Position numbers and translations under genes: made by a program. The notes beneath the pieces were generated by a model. That model searched no databases, was not told where the DNA came from, and saw only the letters and a list, made by a program, of their open reading frames with translations. This document shows positions 25,405 to 32,757 of a DNA stretch of 56,138 nucleotides, in pieces (within the stretch, counting starts at the first letter, position 1; every line of letters starts with the position of its first letter). Source of the stretch: Bacillota bacterium (GTDB lineage Bacteria > Bacillota > Clostridia > Peptostreptococcales > Anaerovoracaceae). The stretch spans positions 1 through 56,138 of the forward strand of contig JAEDDI010000004.1 of assembly GCA_016293805.1 (NCBI GenBank). The letters run 5' to 3'.

Positions 25405-26378
25405 TGCTGTCCCTCCTCTTTGTCAGACGGCTTATATAGTCTTCTGTTATCAAGAACCCATACCTTCTCAGAGAAAGTTCCCGGATCCACGCATGCAAGA
25501 ACATCCTCCATATCAAACATTCTGGCATCTATAATATCGAGGTAGTGCAGAATCTCAGCCTCCGGGAACATCGGTTTCTTCGGGCTTCCGAATTCCGGTT
25601 CATAATGATGGGATACTACCATGTGCTGCAGCATCACCTTCTTTTCGTTATCCATTCCAATTTCATCTGCAATCTTCTCTATTGTCTTGACTCCCTGAAT
25701 GATATGACCAAGAAGCTGCCCCTCGAATGAATATCCCGGTGATATTCCAAGTTCATCCGATTCTATTTCGTTTATCTTCTCTATATCGTGAATAATTACA
25801 CCCGTCTTAAGGAGGTCCGGATTCAGATTTCTGTATACCTGACACATGAATTCACCATTCATGAGCATCCTCTTCATATGGTAAAGAAGACCTCCGTATT
25901 CTGCGTGATGGTTTCTGGATGCTGCAGGCCAGTAGAGAAGCTTTTCCTTGTTATCCTTGAGCAGACGAAGAGAAATTGCTCTCAGCTGAGAATCTCTGAT
26001 TCCATTGGCGCGGTCATGTATAAATCTCCACATCTCTTCGGAATCTTCCGGAGCAGCTTTTACATAGTCCATTATCGACAGCTGGTCTTCTTCTGCTGAT
26101 TTTCTTATTTTAAGTATTCTCAGCTGCTTGCTTCCGACCCATTCTGTGACGCTTGCCTTGATTTTTACAAGGTCGCCTTTCCCGATAGCCTCAAGGCCTC
26201 TGGCCTCTTCATCTGACACATCCCATTTCTTGCCGTTTATCTCTCCTGAACTGTCGCCCAGTGTCAGATCAAGATATTGCTTTTTATTCGACCCAACCTT
26301 GAGTTCTATTGATTTTACCATGAAAAAATCCATGAATTCCATGCCGGTTTTAAGATCTGATATATAAATTTCCTTCAT
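25401..26378 (-). CDS. YhaM-family 3'-5' exoribonuclease (OB fold plus HD domain)
   Basis: A 325-residue protein with an N-terminal OB-fold (about 1-100, KKQYLDLTLGDSSGEINGKKW) and a C-terminal HD domain (LLYHMKRML, GVIIHDIEKINE, MVVSHHYEPEFGSPKKP). This is the YhaM arrangement, acting on RNA and DNA 3' ends. The start at 26378 follows AAAGGATATTTT; a longer frame to 26429 overlaps the promoter. First gene of the operon. Confidence 0.88.
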   Translation of the reverse strand: MKEIYISDLKTGMEFMDFFMVKSIELKVGSNKKQYLDLTLGDSSGEINGKKWDVSDEEARGLEAIGKGDLVKIKASVTEWVGSKQLRILKIRKSAEEDQLSIMDYVKAAPEDSEEMWRFIHDRANGIRDSQLRAISLRLLKDNKEKLLYWPAASRNHHAEYGGLLYHMKRMLMNGEFMCQVYRNLNPDLLKTGVIIHDIEKINEIESDELGISPGYSFEGQLLGHIIQGVKTIEKIADEIGMDNEKKVMLQHMVVSHHYEPEFGSPKKPMFPEAEILHYLDIIDARMFDMEDVLACVDPGTFSEKVWVLDNRRLYKPSDKEEGQQ

Positions 26379-26409
26379 AAAATATCCTTTCTGAATTCTT
26401 ACAGATATC

Positions 26410-26437
26410 ATTATATCATGTTTTAACACCCAAACAA
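26410..26437 (-). promoter_or_regulatory. Promoter of yhaM-cca-recD2-comF
   Basis: TTGTTT, 16 bases, TATAAT on the minus strand, about 32 bases upstream of the yhaM start. Confidence 0.75.
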
Positions 26438-26517
26438 TATATATTGATTTTTTTCCTTTTTAATTCTTCACTGCTGGTGTATACTAAAAAATATATGACA
26501 ATAGAGGGAGGCATAAT

Positions 26518-27264
26518 ATGGCTTTTGATGCATTAAAAGTAAAGAATGATATTGTAAAATGGATACAGGACTGGTTTTCTGATAACGGACCCGGATGCAA
26601 CGCCATAGTTGCGGTTTCAGGCGGAAAAGACAGTTCAGTTGTTGCAGCTTTGTGCGTTGAGGCTCTCGGAGCGGACAGAGTAATCGGCGTCCTTCTTCCA
26701 AAAGGAGTCCAGCACGATATCGATGTGTCTCAGGCTCTTGTCAGTCATCTCGGAATCAGAAGCTTCACGCTGAATATTCAGGATGCATACGACGGAGTTA
26801 TTTCACAGCTTAATGAAGCTCTCGGAAGCGAAAATATCAAAGATCAGACTCTGACAAATCTTCCTGCACGGCTGCGTATGGCGGCTGTCTATGCAGTATC
26901 ACAGTCGATGAACGGAAGAGTAGCCAACACATGCAATCTATCCGAAGACTGGGTGGGATATTCAACAAGATACGGAGACAATGCAGGTGATTTTTCTCCG
27001 CTTTCATATCTTACAGTAAACGAGGTCAAGGCAGTGGGAAGAGTTCTCGGCCTTCCTTCAGAATTTGTGGACAAGACCCCGATAGACGGTCTTCAGCCGC
27101 TTACAGATGAACAGAAACTGGGATTCACATACGACACTCTCGACAGATATATCCGCGAGGGAATATGTGAAGACCCTGCAGTAAAAGAAAGAATCGATCA
27201 TCTGCACAGAATCAACCTGTTCAAACTGTCATATATGCCTTGTTTTAAATATACACCTGAATAA
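26518..27264 (+). CDS. nadE: NAD synthetase (ammonia-dependent type)
   Basis: A 248-residue enzyme that amidates deamido-NAD with ATP and ammonia. The PP-loop is AVSGGKDSSVVAAL; the downstream motif NTCNLSEDWVGYSTRYGD is family-typical. No nitrilase/glutaminase domain is attached, so it uses free ammonia. It starts after GAGGGAGG and is followed 15 bases later by the DtxR-type regulator. Confidence 0.95.
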   Translation: MAFDALKVKNDIVKWIQDWFSDNGPGCNAIVAVSGGKDSSVVAALCVEALGADRVIGVLLPKGVQHDIDVSQALVSHLGIRSFTLNIQDAYDGVISQLNEALGSENIKDQTLTNLPARLRMAAVYAVSQSMNGRVANTCNLSEDWVGYSTRYGDNAGDFSPLSYLTVNEVKAVGRVLGLPSEFVDKTPIDGLQPLTDEQKLGFTYDTLDRYIREGICEDPAVKERIDHLHRINLFKLSYMPCFKYTPE

Positions 27265-27279
27265 CAGGAGGACCGAAAA

Positions 27280-27648
27280 ATGAAATTACAGGAATCGGGT
27301 GAAATGTACCTTGAAACTATATATATCCTGTCCAGGGAGACGAGCCAGGTGCGGTCCATCGACATCTGTGCCCATCTTGGCTATTCAAAGCCAAGCGTTT
27401 CAAGAGCTGTAAAACTTCTCAGAGAAGAAGGATATATCAAAGTGGCAGGTGATGGAACGATTACGCTGACAAAGACCGGCGAAGATATTGCGGCTGCTAT
27501 ATACGAAAGACACACTGTTTTTACAAGAATGCTTGTCAATCTGGGGGTCTCTCATGATACAGCCGAACAGGATGCCTGCAGAATGGAACATGCAGTATCA
27601 GATGAATCTTTCCAGGCCATCAAGAGACATCTCAATTCAAATCACTGA
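27280..27648 (+). CDS. Short DtxR/MntR-type metal-dependent regulator
   Basis: A 122-residue protein starting MKLQESGEMYLETIYIL, with a winged helix (about 10-70, YSKPSVSRAVKLLREEGYI) and the metal-binding dimer helix with H-x-x-F-T and EQDACRMEHAVSDE. It lacks the SH3-like C-terminal domain, as in the short MntR type. It probably controls Mn or Fe genes; targets are not visible here. Ribosome site CAGGAGG. Confidence 0.88.
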   Translation: MKLQESGEMYLETIYILSRETSQVRSIDICAHLGYSKPSVSRAVKLLREEGYIKVAGDGTITLTKTGEDIAAAIYERHTVFTRMLVNLGVSHDTAEQDACRMEHAVSDESFQAIKRHLNSNH

Positions 27649-27654
27649 ACATTT

Positions 27655-27684
27655 GCGTTCATGCATGAATATTTGCATGAACGC
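27655..27684 (+). promoter_or_regulatory. Perfect 11-bp hairpin or dyad upstream of argG
   Basis: GCGTTCATGCA, an 8-base loop TGAATATT, then TGCATGAACGC. It follows the regulator gene but has only TTAGTTT after it, so it is at best a weak terminator. Its AT-rich core with TGAAT and CATGA resembles an ARG box half site, so it may be an operator. Confidence 0.5.
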
Positions 27685-27734
27685 TTAGTTTATGCATATT
27701 ATTCATATATTTGCCCATTTTTTACGAATTGCTA

Positions 27735-27763
27735 TTGCATAAATATAAATTATTGTGTATAAT
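27735..27763 (+). promoter_or_regulatory. argG promoter
   Basis: TTGCAT, 17 bases, TATAAT. Upstream at about 27690-27708, TATGCATATTATTCATA read on the other strand resembles an ARG box with a spacer one base short, so ArgR control is possible. Confidence 0.7.
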
Positions 27764-27823
27764 AGGCTTCGTTGAATTAAAAATACAAATTATTAATATA
27801 AAGAAAAGGAAACGGTGAACAAA

Positions 27824-29053
27824 ATGGCTAAAGAAAAAGTTATATTAGCATATTCGGGAGGACTTGATACAACAGCTGTTATTCCATGGCTCAAGGAGGT
27901 ATACGGATACGAAGTAATCTGCTGCTGCGTTGACTGCGGACAGGGAGAGGAGCTTGACGGACTTTCAGAAAGAGCACAGTATTCAGGCGCTTCCAAGTTA
28001 TATATTGAAGATGTTGTTGATGATTTCGCAGAGAACTACATCATGCCTTGCGTACAGGCGGGAGCAGTATATGAGAATAAATATCTTCTCGGAACTGCTA
28101 TGGCCCGTCCTGTAATCACCAGAGCTCTTGTAGATGTTGCAAGAAAGGAAAATGCAGTTGCAATATGTCACGGTGCAACAGGAAAAGGCAACGACCAGAT
28201 TCGTTTTGAACTTGGCATCAAGGCCCTGGCTCCGGACCTCAAGGTCATCGCTCCATGGAGAGACGACAGATGGCAGATGGATTCACGTAAGGCTGAAATC
28301 GACTACTGCAAGGCACACGGAATTGACCTTCCGTTCTCAACAGATCAGAGTTACTCAAGAGACCGTAACTTATGGCACATTTCACATGAAGGCCTTGAAC
28401 TTGAGGATCCTTCACAGGAACCTAACTACGATCACCTTCTTGTGCTGGGTGTTTCCCCTGAGAATGCTCCTGATGAAGGTGAATATGTCTCAATGAAGTT
28501 CAGAGAGGGTATTCCTGTTTCAATCAACGGCGAAGAGATGAAGATTGCCGATATCATCAAAAAACTGAATGAACTTGGCGGAAAGCATGGAATCGGCATC
28601 TGCGATATCGTTGAAAACCGTGTTGTTGGAATGAAGTCCCGCGGTGTATATGAGACTCCGGGAGGCACAATCCTTCTTGAAGCTCACAAGCAGCTTGAAG
28701 AACTTGTTATAGACCGTGCAACAATGGATTTCAAGAAGGAAATCGGAAACCGCATGGCTCAGACAGTATACGAAGGAAAATGGTTCACCCCACTTAACGA
28801 CGCTCTCATCGCATTCACCAGGTCTACTCAGAAGTATGTGACAGGTGAAGTCAAATTCAAGCTTTACAAAGGAAACATCATCAAGGCGGGAACAACTTCA
28901 CCGTATTCACTTTACAACGAATCACTTGCATCATTTACAACAGGAGATCTTTATGATCACCACGATGCAGAAGGTTTTATAACATTATGGGGACTTCCTC
29001 TCAAGGTTCGCGCAATGAAAATGAAGGAACTGGAAAACGAAAACAACAAATAG
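27824..29053 (+). CDS. argG: Argininosuccinate synthase
   Basis: A 409-residue enzyme joining citrulline and aspartate with ATP. It has the PP-loop AYSGGLDT, GATGKGNDQIRFE and the later WRDDRW and GRKAEI-like stretch. I choose the ATG at 27824, spaced from GGTGA; a GTG at 27815 is the alternative and would add three residues. Its terminator has been split by the IS copy 1. Confidence 0.97.
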   Translation: MAKEKVILAYSGGLDTTAVIPWLKEVYGYEVICCCVDCGQGEELDGLSERAQYSGASKLYIEDVVDDFAENYIMPCVQAGAVYENKYLLGTAMARPVITRALVDVARKENAVAICHGATGKGNDQIRFELGIKALAPDLKVIAPWRDDRWQMDSRKAEIDYCKAHGIDLPFSTDQSYSRDRNLWHISHEGLELEDPSQEPNYDHLLVLGVSPENAPDEGEYVSMKFREGIPVSINGEEMKIADIIKKLNELGGKHGIGICDIVENRVVGMKSRGVYETPGGTILLEAHKQLEELVIDRATMDFKKEIGNRMAQTVYEGKWFTPLNDALIAFTRSTQKYVTGEVKFKLYKGNIIKAGTTSPYSLYNESLASFTTGDLYDHHDAEGFITLWGLPLKVRAMKMKELENENNK

Positions 29054-29123
29054 AATACCGCAGCGGAGTGATAATGAACTGCTACTCGTCAAGTAGACAA
29101 TCGAAATAAAAGAAATATTTTTT

Positions 29124-29156
29124 CTCCAGCTTCCTAATTTGGGAGCTGGAGTTTTT
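29124..29156 (+). terminator. Terminator carried by the IS, facing inward from its left end (copy 1)
   Basis: CTCCAGCTTCC, loop TAATTT, GGGAGCTGGAG, then five T. It works for plus-strand transcription entering from argG, opposite to the transposase genes, and so can replace the host terminator that the insertion broke. The T run overlaps the orfB stop. Confidence 0.85.
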
Positions 29157-29970
29157 ATGCGGCCATCAAATACTGAGCGTGTTTCTCCATTGGGGTGAGC
29201 ACTCCCAGTCTGCGCTGGTAGCGCTTGTTGTTGTAGTAGTCGATGTATTCGGTGATCATTTGAACCACTGCTTCACGGCTATTGAATTTACGTTTGTAGT
29301 AACGTTCTCTTTTCAGGATCCCCCAGAATCCTTCCATTGGCCCGTTATCGATGCATTTCCCAACTCTGGACATGCTTTGGATCATTCCGTGGTCCAGAAG
29401 TTTCTGATGGAACATGTTGTTTGTATACTGGAATCCCCGATCGCTATGGAATATTGGATGGGCGTCTGGATTCATCGTTACCGCCTGCTCGAAGGTTTCA
29501 TAGACCAACGGATTGTTGTTGCTGTCTCCGATCACATATGCCACGATCCGCCTGTCATAAAGATCCAGGATCGCGCTGAGATACACTTTCTTTTTCTCCA
29601 GCCCGATGTAGTATTTGAACTCGGTCACATCTGTCAGCCATTTCTCGTTTGGTGCGTCTGCATGGAAGTCCCGATCAAGGATGTTTTCTGCGATGTGCTG
29701 CGGGTCTTTATCGCTGATTGTGCATCCTTCACGCTCGTACTTGATTGTTGACTTTATGTTCAGATATCTGCAGAGGCGGAGCACTCTGTTGTCGCTGACA
29801 TCAAATCCATAGTCTCTGGCCAGATCGTCCCGGATCCGTCGGTATCCCTTGTCAGGACTGTCTTCATGGATCTCTCGTATAGCTTCTGCGATAGCTTCGT
29901 TGATCGTTTCATTTTCTGGCGGTATACGCCTCTGCCATTTGTAATATGAGGCTCTTGGTATTCCTGCCAC
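29155..29970 (-). CDS. IS3-family transposase OrfB, integrase catalytic domain (copy 1)
   Basis: The DDE integrase core is intact: TDVTEFKY (first Asp), HSDRGFQYTN (second Asp) and PMEGFWGILKRERYY (Glu). The N-terminal HTH_21-like part continues upstream: the frame is open without a stop back to the slippery site at 30084, 38 codons before the nominal GTG at 29970. The real product is therefore most likely an OrfAB fusion made by -1 frameshifting. Confidence 0.93.
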   Translation of the reverse strand: MAGIPRASYYKWQRRIPPENETINEAIAEAIREIHEDSPDKGYRRIRDDLARDYGFDVSDNRVLRLCRYLNIKSTIKYEREGCTISDKDPQHIAENILDRDFHADAPNEKWLTDVTEFKYYIGLEKKKVYLSAILDLYDRRIVAYVIGDSNNNPLVYETFEQAVTMNPDAHPIFHSDRGFQYTNNMFHQKLLDHGMIQSMSRVGKCIDNGPMEGFWGILKRERYYKRKFNSREAVVQMITEYIDYYNNKRYQRRLGVLTPMEKHAQYLMAA

Positions 29971-30053
29971 ATCGCAGAGCTGGCTAATACTGGCAATTCC
30001 TTCTTCATGCAGTTCTTTGATCGCCTGGTATATGTGCTCCTGCCGTACTCTCC

Positions 30054-30725
30054 CTAAGACCGCCTCCTTTCGATTTCGTCCACTTTTTTTAAGAAGATAT
30101 TCTCCAGTTCTTTCCGCTCAAGCTGCGCCTTCAGGATCCGGTTCTCTGCCTGAAGTCTTTCGATCTCTGTCATTTCTTCAACGGGTTTGGTACGACCTCG
30201 TCGATCAACGAGACCATCAATCCCATTTGCTTTGTACTTCTGGATCCACTGATACACCTGCTGGTATGAAACATCATATTTTTCTGCGGTCTCCGCATAA
30301 GACATCCCCGATTCAATATGATCGGTCACAATGTCGATACGTTCCTGCAGTGTCGTTTTACGTCCCTTTATCATAGTCATTCTCACTTTACCTCCCGGAG
30401 AAGCTTTTAACTCATGACTATTATACCTCTTAATCCAACGCCGTAGGTTTTCTTGCGCTGGAATTTTGAATTTTCTGCATGTGTCATACAGGGATCCTTT
30501 CCCCTGCAGATAGTATTCCACTGCTGTAATCTTGAATTCCAAAGTGTATTTGTTATTCTTCGTCCTCACAAATGCATCTGATCCCATGCTCTGATACTTC
30601 CCGCACCATTCGCGAATCCTTTCGCGATGTACACCCATGGAATTTCCAATCGCTTCAAACGATTCTCCGCCTTCCAAACGACGCTTTACTGCAATCAGTT
30701 TCTCTTCAGCTGATATTCGTCCCAT
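30054..30725 (-). CDS. IS3-family OrfA, DNA-binding subunit (copy 1)
   Basis: A 223-residue protein with repeated helix-turn-helix segments (SFEAIGNSMGVHRERIREW; SMYAETAEKYDVSYQQVYQW-like) and a C-terminal leucine-zipper-like helix (IERLQAENRILKAQLERKELEN) used for dimerisation. Near its end TTA AAA AAA GTG holds the A7G slippery run (30083-30090); a -1 slip enters the orfB frame. Confidence 0.93.
   Translation of the reverse strand: MGRISAEEKLIAVKRRLEGGESFEAIGNSMGVHRERIREWCGKYQSMGSDAFVRTKNNKYTLEFKITAVEYYLQGKGSLYDTCRKFKIPAQENLRRWIKRYNSHELKASPGGKVRMTMIKGRKTTLQERIDIVTDHIESGMSYAETAEKYDVSYQQVYQWIQKYKANGIDGLVDRRGRTKPVEEMTEIERLQAENRILKAQLERKELENIFLKKVDEIERRRS
30083..30090 (-). other. Programmed -1 frameshift site of the IS (copy 1)
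   Basis: A-AAA-AAA-G in the orfA frame, 12 codons before its stop. The -1 frame is open from here into orfB. The same site is at 50351-50358 in copy 2. A7G/A6G signals are standard for IS150-type elements. Confidence 0.8.
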
Positions 30726-30811
30726 ATTAAAACCTCCCAGATAAACAGTTTTATTATTTCAACTGTCTACCTGGGAGGTAGCATATCATAACCCACTCCG
30801 CTTTTTTACTG

Positions 30812-30840
30812 TTGTTTTCTCCTCAAAACAGGTATAGAAT
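30812..30840 (+). promoter_or_regulatory. Promoter of the small Rpn-tail-like gene
   Basis: TTGTTT, 17 bases, TAGAAT, placed right after the T run of the split argG terminator. Confidence 0.5.
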
Positions 30841-30893
30841 ACTCTTATATATTCCAGGGGAACATACTTATTTACGGGAGGAGAGTATTTTTT

Positions 30894-31100
30894 ATGAAAG
30901 AGAACGAAGAAATCAGAATCAGAGAAGAAATTCAGTACTCCAGAGGCGTCAAGGAAGGCAGAGAGCTCGGCATTGAAGAAGGGCGGATCAGATGTCTTGC
31001 AGACCTTGCCCGAAAGGGTATTATCACTCTTTCAGCAGCAGCTGCTGAAGCAGGAATTGATTCTGAAGAATTCAGCAAACTGGTTGAAGCCGATACCTAA
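30894..31100 (+). CDS. Small protein resembling only the C-terminal tail of Rpn/PD-(D/E)XK nucleases
   Basis: This 68-residue protein has a charged helix with YSRGVKEGRELGIEEGR and then LARKGIITLSAAAAEAGIDSEEFSKL. That is the tail seen at the end of Rpn-family (recombination-promoting nuclease/putative transposase) proteins, where glycine-glutamate-arginine repeats precede a short helical hairpin. No nuclease domain is present. It is not simply debris: it has its own promoter, a strong GGGAGGAG site 8 bases before ATG and a good terminator. It could be a stand-alone modulator or a stabilised remnant. Confidence 0.6.
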   Translation: MKENEEIRIREEIQYSRGVKEGRELGIEEGRIRCLADLARKGIITLSAAAAEAGIDSEEFSKLVEADT

Positions 31101-31130
31101 AAAAACGCATCCTTTCGGATGCGCTTTTTT
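31101..31130. terminator. Bidirectional terminator
   Basis: CGCATCC-TTTC-GGATGCG flanked by A5 and T6, so it serves both the small plus-strand gene and the convergent Lon-type ATPase gene. Confidence 0.93.
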
Positions 31131-32617
31131 CAGCCCTCTATAAGCTGTCTTACTTTCTGAGCGTCAAACACGACATTATCTACCTTGTCAACTTCTATTC
31201 TGTAAAGAGCATTAGCCGCCATATGTTCTGCTATCTGCTCCAGGTCTCTGATACCGCTTGTACCTCTGTGTCTTGCAATAATCTCTTCAAGACCATCTTC
31301 TGTAACCTGACATTCACCTTCTCTTATTCCCATTTTTTTGAGAACTTTCGGCAGAGCATAATCAGAGAAAATGATTTTTTTCTCTTCTTCCGTATAATCA
31401 GGAAGTTCTATAACTGCAAACCGTGAAAGAAGAGGTGCTGAAATATCCTCTTTGACATTTGCTGTCGCTATCGGATAAACACCTGATGTCGGAATCATAC
31501 ATTCCATATAGTTGTCGGTGAATCCCAGATTATCAAGAAGTGTCAGAAGCACATCCGACGGATTGGCGCTGCCCTTGCCGCTGTTAGCCTTGTCAAGCTC
31601 ATTGATTATGAATACAAGATTTGACTCTCCTGCAGCCGCAAACGACTCCATTATAATTCCCGGCTTCGCATTCGAATATATTCTGGAACTTCCGGTAAGC
31701 TGCTCAGGGTCGTTTATTGAGCTCATATCAAGAGTTGTCCATGGCAGCTTGAGTATTCTCGCGACAGCATACGCAATCTGTGATTTTCCTGTTCCTGCAG
31801 GTCCTATCAGAAGAATGCCGTAAGCAGGCAGTGTATGCGTTCTGTTTATCTGAATTATTGTCTCGATAATTCTCTGCTTGACCGCTTCCATTCCATAAAG
31901 CTCTTCATCAAGAATCTGTCTTGCCAAAACGGGATCAATTGATTCAAAATAGTTGTTCTTCCACTGAATATTCAGCATTATTGAAAGAGCTCTCTGCGCA
32001 TGTCTTCTCTCTGCTGCAGTTACTTCATTTGATCTTGCAACAGCAAGGTTTCTGCCGGCCCACTGCCTTATGTTCTCCGGAAGTGTTCTGCCTGCACAGT
32101 TTATAAAATCGGTAATGCTCTGAAGAGATGTGAGCTTCATCGCATCCCCTGCTATTTCCATATCCTCGTCAAGTTCATCTGATGAAGGAGCATTGCTTGC
32201 AATCAGCCTTTCAATCATATACTGAAGAAATCCGTCCTCAGCTGAAAGCTTGGTTCCGCCTCCGAACGCTATCTCTCTTATTTCATAGACATGATATCCG
32301 TCTTCCCTGTTAACTCCTGTAAGACATACATTTATATGATGCTCGCCAAGCCACTGAAACAGGCTTACAAATCTGGCATCTATTCTAAGAATATCGGCTG
32401 ATTTCACTCCATCATCAGTCTCAAATTCAAAACTGGTTCTCTTGACCGGGTTTGTGAACATGCCCTTTGATGTCTTCTGCCATTGCATCTGTTCATTATC
32501 TATTACAGCAACAGGATTGACGGGACTCATTTCATGAACATTAGAATAGAACACTTCGTAAGTGCAGACAGTTTCCCTGTCCTTCTCCGGTGTCCTGCTG
32601 AAATCAAATACAGCCAT
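31130..32617 (-). CDS. Lon-type AAA+ ATPase without a protease domain
   Basis: This 495-residue protein has an uncharacterised N-terminal half (1-235) and a Lon-like AAA+ module (about 236-490). Seen: YGMEAVKQRI before Walker A GPAGTGKS (272-279), Walker B region VFIINELDKA (Asn at 339 in place of the usual Asp, Glu340 kept), sensor 1 TANV (Asn387), Arg finger in LLSRF (399) and sensor 2 in GIRDLE (457). The protein ends where the Ser-Lys protease domain of Lon would start. It may be an unfoldase or remodelling ATPase. It is divergent from argH. Confidence 0.75.
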   Translation of the reverse strand: MAVFDFSRTPEKDRETVCTYEVFYSNVHEMSPVNPVAVIDNEQMQWQKTSKGMFTNPVKRTSFEFETDDGVKSADILRIDARFVSLFQWLGEHHINVCLTGVNREDGYHVYEIREIAFGGGTKLSAEDGFLQYMIERLIASNAPSSDELDEDMEIAGDAMKLTSLQSITDFINCAGRTLPENIRQWAGRNLAVARSNEVTAAERRHAQRALSIMLNIQWKNNYFESIDPVLARQILDEELYGMEAVKQRIIETIIQINRTHTLPAYGILLIGPAGTGKSQIAYAVARILKLPWTTLDMSSINDPEQLTGSSRIYSNAKPGIIMESFAAAGESNLVFIINELDKANSGKGSANPSDVLLTLLDNLGFTDNYMECMIPTSGVYPIATANVKEDISAPLLSRFAVIELPDYTEEEKKIIFSDYALPKVLKKMGIREGECQVTEDGLEEIIARHRGTSGIRDLEQIAEHMAANALYRIEVDKVDNVVFDAQKVRQLIEG

Positions 32618-32687
32618 GTTATTTCTCCTTCTTCAGAATTTCATTCCCAATTATATCAAAAACACATTTCATATACAACAAATGACT

Positions 32688-32715
32688 TTGAAAAGCTCTG
32701 TTCATCGTGTAGAAT
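32688..32715 (+). promoter_or_regulatory. argH promoter
   Basis: TTGAAA, 16 bases, TAGAAT, about 45 bases before the argH start. Confidence 0.6.
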
Positions 32716-32757
32716 AATAATATTAAGTTAAAATATTTACAGAAAGAGAGATAGATT

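Larger units (their letters stand above)
29075..30788 (-). mobile_element. IS3-family element (IS150-group-like), copy 1, 1714 bp
   Basis: Ends are TG...CA with 35-bp imperfect inverted repeats (26 of 35 matching) at 29075-29109 and 30754-30788. The target duplication is TAA (29072-29074 and 30789-30791). It encodes overlapping orfA and orfB on the minus strand with an A7G frameshift signal. It appears identical in sequence and length to copy 2 at 49343-51056 and has the same orientation. The boundaries were set by comparing the two copies: identity stops exactly at these bases. Confidence 0.95.
29062..30807 (+). terminator. argG terminator split by IS copy 1
   Basis: AGCGGAGTG ends at 29070 and its complement CACTCCGCT begins at 30794, followed by a T run. 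Removing the IS and one copy of the 3-base duplication TAA restores a hairpin with the loop ATAACC. The insertion is in the loop. Confidence 0.85.

Noticed and set aside
29179..29751. 190-codon open frame antisense to OrfB (and its copy at 49447-50019)
   Set aside because: It lies wholly opposite the integrase domain, has no ribosome site, and its length reflects codon bias of the transposase gene.
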